This document shows, piece after piece, positions 44,028 to 53,331 of a DNA stretch of 64,000 nt (position 1 is its first letter; every line of letters starts with the position of its first letter). The DNA is from CAADGL01 sp964643885 (GTDB lineage: Bacteria > Planctomycetota > Phycisphaerae > UBA1845 > Fen-1342). A program made the translations under genes and the position numbers. The notes below the pieces were generated by a model. It was not told the DNA's origin. It made no database searches and worked only from the letters and a program-made list of their open reading frames with translations. The stretch covers positions 73,309 through 137,308 of the forward strand of contig CAZXUI010000002.1 of assembly GCA_964643885.1 (NCBI GenBank), read 5' to 3'.

Positions 44028-45372
44028 GCTCGGTTGAGCGGGGCGCTGTCCCTGCCTCAGAACCTGGTGCGCCGAACACGGGGTCTGTTGGTGGCCATGA
44101 GGCCCGCCGCTGGGCGCGACGGGTTCTGATCGTGGGCGTCTCGCCCGTACGCTGAATCCGATTCGCGGGCGAGAGCGAGCGGGCGCAATTGAATCCATTT
44201 CCCGCGCACACCCCGGACACTGCGTGTCCGGGGCGAGCGGTCGCGGCTCGGATCAGATCACGGCCACAGTCGCCATTTCCGTCCCGCCCGCCTCCGCCCC
44301 CGCCGCAGCCGTTGAGATACTGATTCCAGAAGAGGTCGAAATCGTCCAGGTCCACGACGCCGTCCTCGTTCAGGTCGGCCATCTGGGCCAGGTCCGCGTC
44401 TCCACCCCCGCCGCCGGAGCTGTCCGACGTGCCGGCGTCGAAGGCGGCGTTGAATAATGCCACGTCCGTCGCGTCCGACACGCCGCTGTTGTCGAGGTCG
44501 CTCAGGCAGTAGATGCGGCTTTTGTTCAGGTAGCAGGATTGGTTGTAGTCATCCCACTGACCGTCGACCTGGCGCAGCCGAGTGTACGCGATGTACAGGG
44601 TTCGATGGTCCGGGCCGGCGGTCGTCTTGTGGTGGTAGTCCCCGAGAAAGCTGACAGTCGGCAGCGGGAACGATTCGCTGGTCAGCCGTTTCCTGTAAAT
44701 CGCCGGATTCGGGCCGAAGTTCGTGATCCGCACGTACCACACGTCCCACCGATCCCCTCCGCTCACGGGCGGCGGCAGGTTGTCCGGGTTGCGGTTCTCG
44801 TAGAAGACCAGGTTCACACCCCCGCAGCCATCGACGATCATCGCCGGCATGACCTGGTCGGGCCCGCTGGCCGTTGCATTCGTGATCCCGAGCATCTCGT
44901 CGGTGAGTTGCACAACGTTGGCACCCGGGAACGTGGTGCCGCCATCTGTGCTACGCGAAATGTGGATGTCCGCGTTCCGGTCTGGCGGACTCTCGTCGAA
45001 CCGCTCCCGACGCGCGCAAAACGTCACGTAGACCAGTTGATTGTCTCCTGGATCGACCGCGATCGTCGGCGCCACGTTTCGCCGGTCCAGGTGGTACGGC
45101 GTATCACCGGGCTCGGTATTGCTGCTCAGCGGCTGAATCGGCTTGATGTTCGCCCCAGCCGCGACGGCGATGGGGGGCGGAGAGTCGGGTTTCCAATCCA
45201 TCGCATCGCTCCTCGCCTCGAGCCCATCCGAATAAATCACGTAGGGCAGCCCGTCGTTGTAATACTCGACTCCGTTGAGATCATTGGGATCATTGGGATC
45301 AGGGGGATAAGAAGGTGTGTCCGCACGCCGTGACGACGACGAGCCCCGTGTCGAGCACGACGGGCATCGCAC
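43945..45372 (-). pseudogene. Dockerin-bearing secreted protein, 3' fragment
   Basis: The C-terminal part of a decayed exported protein whose 5' part is at 45299-45994 in another frame. It contains sialidase/BNR-like text (DIHISRSTDGGTTF, about residue 140) and two dockerin-type calcium loops (DLDNSGVSDATDVALFNAAF and DLNEDGVVDLDDFDLFWNQY). The last roughly 100 codons after LNGCGGGGG run through intergenic repeats and into the antisense of the rodA end, so the natural stop is probably lost. The two frames join with one extra base near 45310-45370, where TPSYPPDP in this frame continues the text of the other. Confidence 0.65.
44102..44130. repeat. CCGCCGC-type hairpin repeat, degenerate copy
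   Basis: CCCGCCGCTGGGCGCGACGGGTTCTGAT-like copy of the family seen at 37361, with an imperfect stem. Just before it (about 44079-44099) lies a degraded inverted copy of the 63898 variant. Confidence 0.6.
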
Positions 45373-45994
45373 CCCGGTTGCGGTAATCAGGATCCGTCCA
45401 GCCCGAATTCGGCAGCGCGCGATGGCGGTTCCAGGGCTGGCGATTCATCGGATCGTCAGAGTAGGCTGACTCCAGAACGAAGAATGGAGCGACGGCGGGA
45501 AAAATGTACAGCGCATAGAAGCGCGGGGGCGAGCCCCCGCCGCGAGGCGGTCCGATGGCAATCAGGGGGTGATCGAAATAGATCGTGTCGGCGGTTGCGA
45601 TGTCGTAGGGTGCCTCGAAGGCCGGCTGACCGGGCAGCTTCCACGCGAGGCGAACTCCGTAACCACCCTGCCGGCAGATCAGCCAGATGACGTCGTCGGC
45701 CGGATTCACGATCAACCCGGGGTCGCCCGCAGTATCTGGTATCTGACCCTGAGTTTCCTACGTCGTCCCTCCCGTGAATGACGTTCGATACTGAATGCCC
45801 GCATAGAAGTTGGCGCCAATCGCGGCGACTACGACCTCGTTCGGGTCACTCCGCGAGGCCGCGACGGTTGCCTCGCGCCAAGGCGGCGGGCCGTCGTTTA
45901 CCCGTACCGCCGACTCGACGATCACCTACTGTTGTGCGGCTGCGCTCGCAGCAAATGCGACGCCAACCGCCACACACACCCAGAATGTCCTCAT
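45299..45994 (-). pseudogene. Dockerin-bearing secreted protein, 5' fragment
   Basis: Starting at ATG 45994, behind a perfect AAGGAG, the sequence encodes a signal peptide (MRTFWVCVAVGVAFAASAAA) and then stops at TAG after two Gln codons. The same frame continues with protein-like text (VIVESAVRVNDGPPPW, ANFYAGIQYRTSFTGGTT), a second TAG, then ETQGQIPDTAGDPGLIVNPA and DVIWLICRQGGYG, until TGA 45299-45301. Two amber codons plus a one-base frameshift to the 3' fragment indicate a pseudogene. A coding unit starting near 45715 could still be called by software. Confidence 0.65.
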
Positions 45995-46414
45995 CGCTTT
46001 CTCCTTCTGCGAAATGAAACCGGTCCTGCCGCCGAGATCCCGCCCGCGGGGGGCGATGCTCCGCCTGGTCCGGCGGCTGACTTTCGACCCCCGGGCTTCC
46101 CGACTCACCGGGCGCGCGTCGGCTGCGGAATCCCGCACACCCGCCGAGCCATCTCGCGCAGAGCGCGAATGACCGCCCCGTCAGGCTGGACCGGGACGCT
46201 CAGTTCAACGCACATCGAGATAGTCCAGCAACTCCCGTGCCGCATGAAGTTCACCGCTTGCCGATCAGACGGGCTGCCGCACCGCTGTTCGGCAGGCGGC
46301 TTGCCCATGGAGTGCTGTTACAGCCGTCACAGAACCGAACACTGAGCACCGATGTCGATCTTCACGGTCGGTTCGTGCTACGATGAAGTGAACGTTCCTG
46401 GCACGAGACTTCTC
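45995..46414. other. Intergenic region between two decayed genes
   Basis: About 420 bases between divergent broken genes. It holds the leader and ribosome-binding site of the minus-strand gene (about 46000-46010). Small open frames on both strands have no support. A sequence near 46370-46400 leads into the plus-strand signal peptide. Confidence 0.4.
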
Positions 46415-47515
46415 ATGCGCAGTGGCGCCGTCTTTCTCCTTCTGTTTCTCCAGCTCGCCGCTTCGGCCATCGCCGGCGATTGGCGCGTGGTCGATCTGCA
46501 TCCCGCAGGGGCTCGTGCTTCGGAAGCCTGGGGCGCAGGGGGCCAGCAGATTGTCGGTCGCGCACTGTACTCCCCATACCACCCCGTCCTCTGGGACGTC
46601 GACACCGGTGCCATCGTCGATCTCCTTCCGGCAGGACTCAGCTACGGAGAGATGCATAATACCGACGGCCATCAGCAAGTTGGGTTGTGCTCTGGGGGTT
46701 CTCCGTGGGCATTTCACGGACCCCTCTGGACCAGATCTGCGGATAGCTATGTGGATCTGAATCCCGGCCCACCGTATCAGTCGGCGCAGCTCTCAGACGT
46801 GAGTAGCGGCCTCCAGGCGGGTTTTGCTCTTACTGGCGGCTACCAGCACGCCGCCATCTGGCACAGCACACCGGAGTCATTCGTCGATCTGCATCCGTCC
46901 GGTGCGCTGTGGTCTGAAGCCCTCGCAACAGACGGCGTGCTACAAGGCGGCCGGGCCTATCGCCTTCCGGGGACGACCGAGATTCACACCGTCCTTTGGC
47001 ACGGCACGGTTGCAAGCTGGGTCGACATGAACCCGCCCGGCTCGCGCGAGTCGCGCATCCAAGGCATGGCCGACGGCATCCAGGTCGGCTGGGGGCTGTT
47101 CGGCACGCACGAATACGGCTGCATCTGGCGCGGCACCCCCGAAAGCGTCGTCGTGCTATACCTGCCAAACGCGTCGACCACACGCCTCTACGACACCACG
47201 GGCCGCTACCACGCCGTCTAGATCAGCTTCACCGGCTGGGCCGAAGCCACCGTCTGGCTTAGCGACGATCCCGACGATTTCGTCAACCTGCACGAGCTCC
47301 TCGGCCCTGACTACTACGCCTCCGCCGCGTAGGGAATCTCCGAGCACGAGGGCAAGCTCTACGTCGCCGGCTCCTCCGCCCGCATCGGCCAGCGCGAACG
47401 CGCCACGCTCTGGATCGGCCGCATCCCCGACACCCAGCGCCCCCCGCGCCGCCCGCCGACCACAACCCCCGGCCATCAGACGAAGCCCACCTCCGCCGGC
47501 CCTTTGATCCCTTAG
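46415..47515 (+). pseudogene. HAF-like repeat secreted protein with two in-frame TAG
   Basis: ATG 46415 begins a signal peptide (MRSGAVFLLLFLQLAASAIA). The mature text is a series of about 45-residue repeats of the HAF/beta-propeller kind, with recurring VDLHPAG, VDLNPG, VDLHPSG and VDMNPPG and (V/A)LW/AIW elements. Translation stops at TAG 47219-47221, yet the frame goes on with the same repeat text (ISFTGWAEATVWLSDDP, DFVNLHELLGPDYYASAA), another TAG near 47330, GISEHEGKLYVAGSS and RATLWIG, and ends at TAG 47513. Without the stops it would have 366 residues. The first 268 codons may still be expressed. Confidence 0.7.
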
Positions 47516-47567
47516 TCTCCGAATCCCGCCATCTACTCGCTCCGTGCTCCCGGCCCGCCGCACCCCC

Positions 47568-49028
47568 TCACCCGCCCGCCGGCGCACTGACGCGATGGAT
47601 ATGCACCGTATCCGTCTCGCCGGTCTGCGTCGGCTTGGTCGACGTGACCACCACGATCAGGTCCCCGGCCCGCGCCAGGCCGCGCTCCAGCAGCTTTTCA
47701 TCCAGCGCCCGGCTCATCTCGGCCGGGTTGCTGATCGGCGGCACCAGCACCGGAACCGTTCCGTAGACGAGGCTGAGCTGACGATAGACGCGCTCGTCGT
47801 ACGTCAGCGCAACGACCGGCAGCGGCAGACGATGCCGCGCGATCAGCCGCACCGTCGCCCCCGTCGCCGTCCAGGCCGCGACCAGCCGCGCATGCAGATG
47901 AAGCGCCGCCTGCACCGCCGCCTGCGCGATCGCCGACGTGCGCGGGTGCCGCGCATCGACGATCTGCGTCTGGCCGCCCGACGCGTCGAAACGCTGATGC
48001 GACTCGGCCGCCCGCGCCACCAGCCCCATCATCTCGACCGACGCCAGCGGAAACTGTCCGGCGGCCGTCTCGGCCGAGAGCATCACCGCGTCGACGCTAT
48101 CGAGAATCGCGTTGGCCACGTCGCTGACTTCCGCCCGCGTCGGCGAGGGGCTGGTGATCATGCTCTGAAGCATCTGCGTGGCGACGATGACGGGCTTGCC
48201 CGCCTCGCGGCAGCGGGCCGTGATGGCCTTCTGAATCAGCGGCACCTGCCAGACATCCATCTCGACGCCCAGGTCGCCGCGGGCCACCATGACGCCGTCC
48301 GACTTGCGCACCAGCACATCCAGGTGCTCCAGCGCCTCGAACTTCTCGATCTTGACGATCACGCCGGGGCGCTCGTGCGGCGCGGCCTCCAGCAATTCCA
48401 GCAGCTCGTCGAGATCGGCCGGCCGGCGGACGAACGAAAGCGCTACGTAGTCCAGCCCTTTCTCGAGCGCCCAGAGCGCATCGCGGCGGTCTTTCTCCGT
48501 CAGCGCGGGCCATTTTAGCCGCGTGTCGGGTACATTCACGCCTTTGCGCGACGACACGATGCCGCCGGCCCGCACCGTGCAATACAGAGCGTCCGGCCGG
48601 CGGTCCGTGACCATCAGCCGCACGAGCCCGTCGTCGATGTAGAGCCGATGCCCCGGCTCGACCTCGTTGATCAGGTCCGGATGGGAAGTGGTCAGCCGCT
48701 CGGCCGTGCCAGCGTCACTGCCGCGCGCGATCTGCACCGTCGCGCCGGTCTCAAGCGCCACGGAGCCGCCGACGATCTCATTGAGCCGGATCTTCGGGCC
48801 GCAAAGATCGCCCAGGACGGCCACCGACTGCTGCCGCTCCTTCGACCAGGCGCGGATTTCCTTCAGGACGGCCGCGTGATCCTCCAGCTTGCCGTGGCTG
48901 AAGTTGAGCCGGCAGACATCCACGCCCGCCTCGAGAATCTCGCGCAGGCGGGCCGGCGAGGCCGTCGCCGGACCGATGGTGGCCACGAGTTTCGTTCGGG
49001 TCGGTGAGAAAGGAGCGGCGGCGCGCAT
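47568..49028 (-). CDS. pyk: Pyruvate kinase
   Basis: Final glycolytic step, phosphoenolpyruvate plus ADP to pyruvate plus ATP. The 486-residue protein has the KLVATIGPAT start, CRLNFSHG, GPKIRL, VIVKIEKFEALEHLD (active-site Lys), MVARGDLGVE, VATQMLQSMI and DAVMLSAETAAGQFP. All expected catalytic residues are visible. ATG 49028 matches the usual family start; the frame remains open upstream through the antisense of the deaminase gene. A C-terminal allosteric domain is present, the last 120 residues. Confidence 0.95.
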   Translation of the reverse strand: MRAAAPFSPTRTKLVATIGPATASPARLREILEAGVDVCRLNFSHGKLEDHAAVLKEIRAWSKERQQSVAVLGDLCGPKIRLNEIVGGSVALETGATVQIARGSDAGTAERLTTSHPDLINEVEPGHRLYIDDGLVRLMVTDRRPDALYCTVRAGGIVSSRKGVNVPDTRLKWPALTEKDRRDALWALEKGLDYVALSFVRRPADLDELLELLEAAPHERPGVIVKIEKFEALEHLDVLVRKSDGVMVARGDLGVEMDVWQVPLIQKAITARCREAGKPVIVATQMLQSMITSPSPTRAEVSDVANAILDSVDAVMLSAETAAGQFPLASVEMMGLVARAAESHQRFDASGGQTQIVDARHPRTSAIAQAAVQAALHLHARLVAAWTATGATVRLIARHRLPLPVVALTYDERVYRQLSLVYGTVPVLVPPISNPAEMSRALDEKLLERGLARAGDLIVVVTSTKPTQTGETDTVHIHRVSAPAGG

Positions 49029-49080
49029 GGCGGAAATGTACTCCCGGCCCGCGGGCCGGTCGAGCGGCGGGGCGACGCGG

Positions 49081-49569
49081 TCAATACTCGCGGGCCTGGC
49101 CGGCCGCGCGCCATTCGTCGAACAAGGCGGCACACTGGCCGGCCAGCACGCCGGGCACCACGCGGACCGGGCTCTCGCCGCGGCGGTAGAGCTCGTCGCA
49201 TGCGAGCACCAGCTCGCGGAAGCCGGCCCGCTGCGCATCGGCGATCGAGGCGCCGAAGTAGACGGCATCGAGCCGCGACCAGTGAATCGCCGCGGCACAC
49301 ATCGGGCAGGGCTCGCAGGTCGTGAACATACGGCAACCGTCGAGACGGATCGACTTGAGCGCAGCGGCCGCCCGCTGAATCGCGACGATCTCGGCGTGCG
49401 CGGTAGGGTCGCCCCGCAGCCAGACCTCGTTGTGGCCGGCGGCGATGACGCGTCCCTCGTGAACGACGACGGCGCCGAAGGGCGTCTGGCCAAGGCGGAT
49501 GCCCGCCCGCGCCTGCTCGATCGCGCGCTGCATGAACTCCTCGATCGTCGGGTCTGAATCCGGGCTCAT
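49081..49569 (-). CDS. Guanine-deaminase-like nucleoside deaminase
   Basis: A 162-residue zinc enzyme of the cytidine-deaminase superfamily. The zinc site is THAEIVAI-type (PTAHAEIVAIQ) with CEPCPMCAAAI. The layout with PFGAVVV near the N terminus and the C-terminal EWRAAGQAREY resembles Bacillus GuaD (guanine to xanthine), which also ends in a Lys/Arg-Glu-Tyr. A tRNA adenosine deaminase (TadA) is less likely because the TadA-specific C-terminal region is missing. It lies between pyk and a thioesterase on the minus strand. Confidence 0.85.
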   Translation of the reverse strand: MSPDSDPTIEEFMQRAIEQARAGIRLGQTPFGAVVVHEGRVIAAGHNEVWLRGDPTAHAEIVAIQRAAAALKSIRLDGCRMFTTCEPCPMCAAAIHWSRLDAVYFGASIADAQRAGFRELVLACDELYRRGESPVRVVPGVLAGQCAALFDEWRAAGQAREY

Positions 49570-49594
49570 CTCGGCTGCGGATTGTAGGCCCTCC

Positions 49595-50041
49595 TCAGGC
49601 CGGCCCGCCATTGACGGGCGCCCCGCCGCCGAGCGCCGCCAGCCGGATGTAGGTGACGATGCCGCAGGCGACGAGCTGGCCGGCCGGGTCGAACAGCTCG
49701 ACCGAGACCGGGCAGAGCGTGCGGCCGAGCTTGATCACGCGGCCGGTCGCGGTCACATCGCCGAGGCAGGCGCTGAGATAGCGGACGTTGAGATCGGTCG
49801 TGACGAGCGGCTCGGCCGGGCCGGTCTGTGTGACGATGGCGAACCAGGCGGCGCAATCGGCGACGTTGGCGAGCATGCCGCCATGAAAGCCGGGCAGCAG
49901 GCCGTCGAAGCGCGGATCGTGCCGGGCGGTGAGCTTGCAGTACCCTTCCGCACACTCGATCAGTTCGAGCCCGAGGGATTCGATGCAGGGGGCCCGGCGG
50001 CAGGCGGCCAGGATCTCACTGAGTCGCTGCGGATCGATCAT
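49595..50041 (-). CDS. PaaI-type hotdog thioesterase
   Basis: A 148-residue hotdog-fold protein: an N-terminal helix (MIDPQRLSEILAACR), then FDGLLPGFHGGMLANVADCA, which is the HGG catalytic/CoA-contact element, and LVTTDLNVRYLSACLGDVTA. Such enzymes cleave acyl- or phenylacetyl-CoA thioesters. The start ATG 50041 follows GAGGAGC. It lies 25 bases before the deaminase start on the same strand. Substrate unknown. Confidence 0.87.
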   Translation of the reverse strand: MIDPQRLSEILAACRRAPCIESLGLELIECAEGYCKLTARHDPRFDGLLPGFHGGMLANVADCAAWFAIVTQTGPAEPLVTTDLNVRYLSACLGDVTATGRVIKLGRTLCPVSVELFDPAGQLVACGIVTYIRLAALGGGAPVNGGPA

Positions 50042-50233
50042 CGGCGCTCCTCGCATGGAGCGGGGATCGTGGCCGGAGCGTCTGCGTTTCGCAAGCGCGC
50101 GCCGCGGGCCCGGACGGCCGGCGGGACGCCCGCGCGTCCCGTCGTGGCGGTGATTTCGGCGCGGCGCACTAGTGTACTGTTTCGGAAAGAACTGACCTTT
50201 TGTGGGGGTGGGGCGGGCGTCCCTGCCCGCCTT

Positions 50234-50257
50234 GGCAGGCACGGAGGCCTGCCCCAC
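50234..50257. repeat. GGCAGGC-GCCTGCC palindrome in spacer
   Basis: GGCAGGC and GCCTGCC surround six bases and are followed by CCAC. A shorter-loop relative lies at 57096-57112 inside the oxidoreductase gene. Confidence 0.65.
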
Positions 50258-50285
50258 TTCGATGTCCTGTTTCTGAGGCGGCGCA

Positions 50286-50606
50286 CTAGCGGCCGGGGGT
50301 TCGGGCTCGCAGCCGCTCTCGGACCGCTTCCGGCGTCATCCCCGCGACCCGCACGCGCTTTTGTGCATTCGTCTGCCCTGCGACGAGCTCGATGTCCCCC
50401 CGCCGCACGCCGAGCACCTGCCCCAGCAGCCGCAGCAACTCGGAATTCGCCTTGCCCGCCTCCGGCGGTGCGGCCACCGCGACCTTCAGCGCCTCCCCCA
50501 ACACGCCCATGACGCGCGAACGCGATGCCCCCGGCACGACCTTGACCGCGAACTCGACCCCGCCGGCCCGCGACGCCAGCCGCACGCCGGCCGCCTCGCC
50601 GCTCAT
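50286..50606 (-). CDS. UPF0235 (DUF167) family protein
   Basis: A 106-residue protein with the DUF167 pattern: FAVKVVPGASRSRV, LKVAVAAPPEAGKANSELL and VRRGDIELVAGQTNAQKRVRV. Small YggU-like proteins of this family have a known fold but no firm function. Its start overlaps the lptB stop by four bases (ATGA), so it is translated from the same message. Confidence 0.93.
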   Translation of the reverse strand: MSGEAAGVRLASRAGGVEFAVKVVPGASRSRVMGVLGEALKVAVAAPPEAGKANSELLRLLGQVLGVRRGDIELVAGQTNAQKRVRVAGMTPEAVRERLRARTPGR

Positions 50607-51361
50607 CTTGAAACGCTCGAGCTCCCCTCGGGCGCGAACTCGTCGCCGCGGAAGGAACTGCCCAGATAGGTCTCCCGGACAATCGGGTCGTTGACGATCT
50701 CGTGCGGCCGGCCGGAGCTGATCACCGTGCCCTTGTGAATCACGTAGCTGCGGTCCGTGACGCGCAGCGTCTCGTGCACGTTGTGGTCGGTCAGCAGAAT
50801 CGCGATGCCGCTGTTGCGCAGCCGCAGAATCTCGCGCCGCAGGTCCTCAACCGCCTTCGGGTCGACGCCGGAGAAGGGCTCATCCAGCAGGATCAGCCGC
50901 GGGTTCGTGATCAGGGCCCGGGCGATCTCCAGCTTGCGCCGCTCGCCGCCGGACACGTTTCGCGCCAGATTCTCGCGCACGATCTTCAGGCCGAACTGCT
51001 CCAGCAGCTCCTCTACGCGGCGGCGGCGCTCCGCCCGCGTGAAGCGCATCGTCTCGCAAATCGCCATCAGGTTCGCCTCGACCGTGAGGCGCTGAAAGAC
51101 GCTCGGCTCCTGCGAGAGATAGCCGATCCCGCGCCGCGCCCGCTTGTACATGGGCAGGCTCGTCACGTCGCTGCCCATGAAGCGGACCCTGCCGCCGTCC
51201 GGCCGGATCATGCCGACGGTCATGCGGAAACTCGTCGTCTTGCCCGCGCCGTTCGGCCCGAGCAGCCCGACGATCTCGCCGTCATCGACGGTGAAACTGA
51301 CCGACGAAACGACGACGCGGCCGTTGTAGCTTTTCAGCAAATCGCGGGTTTCAAGGAGCAT
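50603..51361 (-). CDS. lptB: LPS export ABC ATPase LptB
   Basis: The ATPase of the Lpt machine that moves lipopolysaccharide from the inner to the outer membrane. The 252-residue protein has Walker A GPNGAGKTTSF, Q-loop GYLSQEPSVF, signature VSGGERRKLEIARAL, Walker B LILLDEPFSGVDPKAV and the H-loop LLTDHNVHETL; the SVF(Q/R)RLTVEAN block is typical of LptB rather than branched-chain LivG. I take ATG 51361. LptA/C and rpoN, which are often neighbours, are absent here. Confidence 0.93.
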   Translation of the reverse strand: MLLETRDLLKSYNGRVVVSSVSFTVDDGEIVGLLGPNGAGKTTSFRMTVGMIRPDGGRVRFMGSDVTSLPMYKRARRGIGYLSQEPSVFQRLTVEANLMAICETMRFTRAERRRRVEELLEQFGLKIVRENLARNVSGGERRKLEIARALITNPRLILLDEPFSGVDPKAVEDLRREILRLRNSGIAILLTDHNVHETLRVTDRSYVIHKGTVISSGRPHEIVNDPIVRETYLGSSFRGDEFAPEGSSSVSR

Positions 51362-51768
51362 TCGCCGCTCGCCGCCCGCCCTCCGCGGGATTGTGGATAA
51401 CCTGTTGAAAAGTTTCTCCGCTCCGCCCGTTAGCGTTCTGTGAGCGAGGTGGAATCCGTACCGAAGTGCGTCCATTCAGGCAGAAGTTAGGATACTGGCA
51501 GAAGCGCGCACGACCATGGCCCACAAGGGTTTGCGAGACCGGTGACCGGCAATTCCTGCGCCCCTGTGAAAACCGACATGCAAGGTCCGCATTTGTGCGC
51601 CACCCCCGGAACCCGACCCCGAATTCCGGCCGCCGCGATGTTGACAACCTGCTGATCATCCGCCAGCGCGGCCGCCCGCCCGCCACCCGATTCATGCCAG
51701 CGCCGTCACGCACTCAAGTAGCCCTAACCACTCTTGAACATCCGGCCGACGCCGGCGCCGCCCCGATT
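51362..51768. other. Intergenic region upstream of lptB
   Basis: About 400 bases, visibly less GC-rich than the surroundings. It must hold the lptB promoter (minus). A perfect DnaA-box sequence lies at 51392-51400 and a looser one near 51639-51647. No gene is supported. Confidence 0.5.
51392..51400 (-). promoter_or_regulatory. Consensus DnaA box
   Basis: TTATCCACA on the minus strand (TGTGGATAA on plus), an exact match to the DnaA consensus, in the context TTTTCAACAGGTTATCCACA. It lies 31-39 bases upstream of the lptB start. One exact box may occur by chance or regulate lptB. Confidence 0.45.
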
Positions 51769-53325
51769 TCAACGGATGAATCGAACTCGACCCAGGTCCG
51801 GCAGCCGCCACCGGCCGCGCTCATCCAGCGGCAGCAGGCCGGGAAGATACACGAAGAAGGCCCGCCCAACAATCTGATCCGCGCGGACCGTGCCGAGCCG
51901 GTAGCGGTCCGCCTCCCAGTCCGCCTGCAAATGCGGCCCGACGCGAAACCACTCGCGGCTGTCGTGGCTGCGGGCGCTGTTGTCGCCCAGCACGAAGTAC
52001 TCCCCCGCCAGCAGCGTGAACGGCTCGCCCGCGAAGGCCCGCCGCGTATCGGACGCGCGATAGGTGTAGTGCACGTCGCGCTCCAGCCGCAGATTTCGCA
52101 GCAGCAGCGGCCCGCCGCCCGCCGCGAGCCGCAGACCGACCGGCTGCACGCGGCGAAAGTGGCGCAGCGCGGCCAGGTGCGGCGCATAGCTCGCATCCGT
52201 CGTCGCCGCCACCTGCTCGCCGCGCACGCGAAGATAGACGCGGTAGTCCACATGCGCGAACTCGATACTCAGGCGCTCTCCCCGACCCGCCGGCCGCGTC
52301 CGCACGCCGCCCACCTCCGTCGTCTCGCCGGCCGCCGTCGACATCGTCACGCGAGCGACTCCGGCCGCCGAAACGGACGCGCGAAAGACCGTTCCATCAC
52401 GGTCCAGCACGATCTCGAACTCGCCGGCCGCGTCCTCGAACGTCACGTCCGCCCGCAGCCGCAGATCGCCCACCGGCGTGCCCGAGCCGCCATGATTGAA
52501 CGAGGCGAAATCCTGCAAGTACTGCTCGGCCGTCGGCCCGTCGATGGTCAGCTCGCCCCGCTCACCGCCGGCCGGACGATAGCGCACGACGCGCGTCTCA
52601 AGCCCCTGCCAGCCCGCGGCCGCGTCACCCGCGGGGCGCCAGATCGACCCGCGATGCCCGCCGCGCCCGTCGTCGGGCGCGACGTGGTTCTGGTCGAAGA
52701 CGAGCATCCACAGCACACTCTGCGCCGCCGCGGTCTTGCGCGCGATCCGCCCGTTGATGTAGACGTCCCCGTCGATGATCTCGACCGACTCGCCCGGCAG
52801 CCCCACAAGCCGCTTGATATAGTTGAGTGACGGGTCGGCCGGGTCGCGGAACACGATCACGTCCCAGCGGTCCGGCCCGAGCCAACCGCCGAGCAGGTAG
52901 GGCCACTTGTGCACGAGGATGCGGTCGCCGGCCTTCACCGGTGCGACCGCCGGGTCGATGTCCGTCCGCGTGTGGCAATTCGGGCAGGTGCCCGAGCGCG
53001 GCGGATCGATCGACAGGTCCGCCCTCGTCTCGAAGCGGTCGGGACCGACGTCGTATTCGAGCCCGCACGACGGGCAGACGAGCGTCACGTGCGCCCCGAG
53101 CAGTCCGGGCGCCATCGAACCCGTCGGAATGATGAACGCCTCGATCCAGAAGGCCCGGAATGCGAACGCCAGAATCAGCGCCGTCAGCACGGTCTGCACG
53201 GTCTCGATCACGTGCGCGACCGCTACATCGCCGCTCTCGAGTGCCGGCGCAGGCGGCGGCGATTCGTCCAGCGGCGCGGGGGCGAGCTTATCGACGTCGG
53301 GATCGGATGGAGGCGGCGAGCTCAT
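51769..53325 (-). CDS. lepB: Signal peptidase I, enlarged (downstream copy)
   Basis: A type I (S26) signal peptidase of 518 residues; E. coli LepB has 324. One membrane anchor (about 42-60) precedes the catalytic Ser70 in FIIPTGSMAPG; the general base is Lys171 in NYIKRLVGLPGE. The GDN box YFVLGDNSARSHDSR is near the end. Two CxxC pairs (CPSCG and CPNCH, about residues 85-120) between Ser and Lys form a probable zinc ribbon, and about 250 residues of beta-rich sequence lie between the Lys motif and the GDN box. Six bases separate it from its upstream paralogue. Confidence 0.92.
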   Translation of the reverse strand: MSSPPPSDPDVDKLAPAPLDESPPPAPALESGDVAVAHVIETVQTVLTALILAFAFRAFWIEAFIIPTGSMAPGLLGAHVTLVCPSCGLEYDVGPDRFETRADLSIDPPRSGTCPNCHTRTDIDPAVAPVKAGDRILVHKWPYLLGGWLGPDRWDVIVFRDPADPSLNYIKRLVGLPGESVEIIDGDVYINGRIARKTAAAQSVLWMLVFDQNHVAPDDGRGGHRGSIWRPAGDAAAGWQGLETRVVRYRPAGGERGELTIDGPTAEQYLQDFASFNHGGSGTPVGDLRLRADVTFEDAAGEFEIVLDRDGTVFRASVSAAGVARVTMSTAAGETTEVGGVRTRPAGRGERLSIEFAHVDYRVYLRVRGEQVAATTDASYAPHLAALRHFRRVQPVGLRLAAGGGPLLLRNLRLERDVHYTYRASDTRRAFAGEPFTLLAGEYFVLGDNSARSHDSREWFRVGPHLQADWEADRYRLGTVRADQIVGRAFFVYLPGLLPLDERGRWRLPDLGRVRFIR

Positions 53326-53331
53326 CAGCGA

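Noticed and set aside
45932..46345. 137-codon plus-strand frame between the decayed genes
   Set aside because: Antisense to the signal-peptide start of the dockerin gene, no motif and no ribosome-binding site.
43945..47515. Genome-wide reassignment of TAG to an amino acid
   Set aside because: Several intact genes in the window end with TAG at their family-typical length (for example vgrG and the PAAR gene), so local gene decay is more likely.
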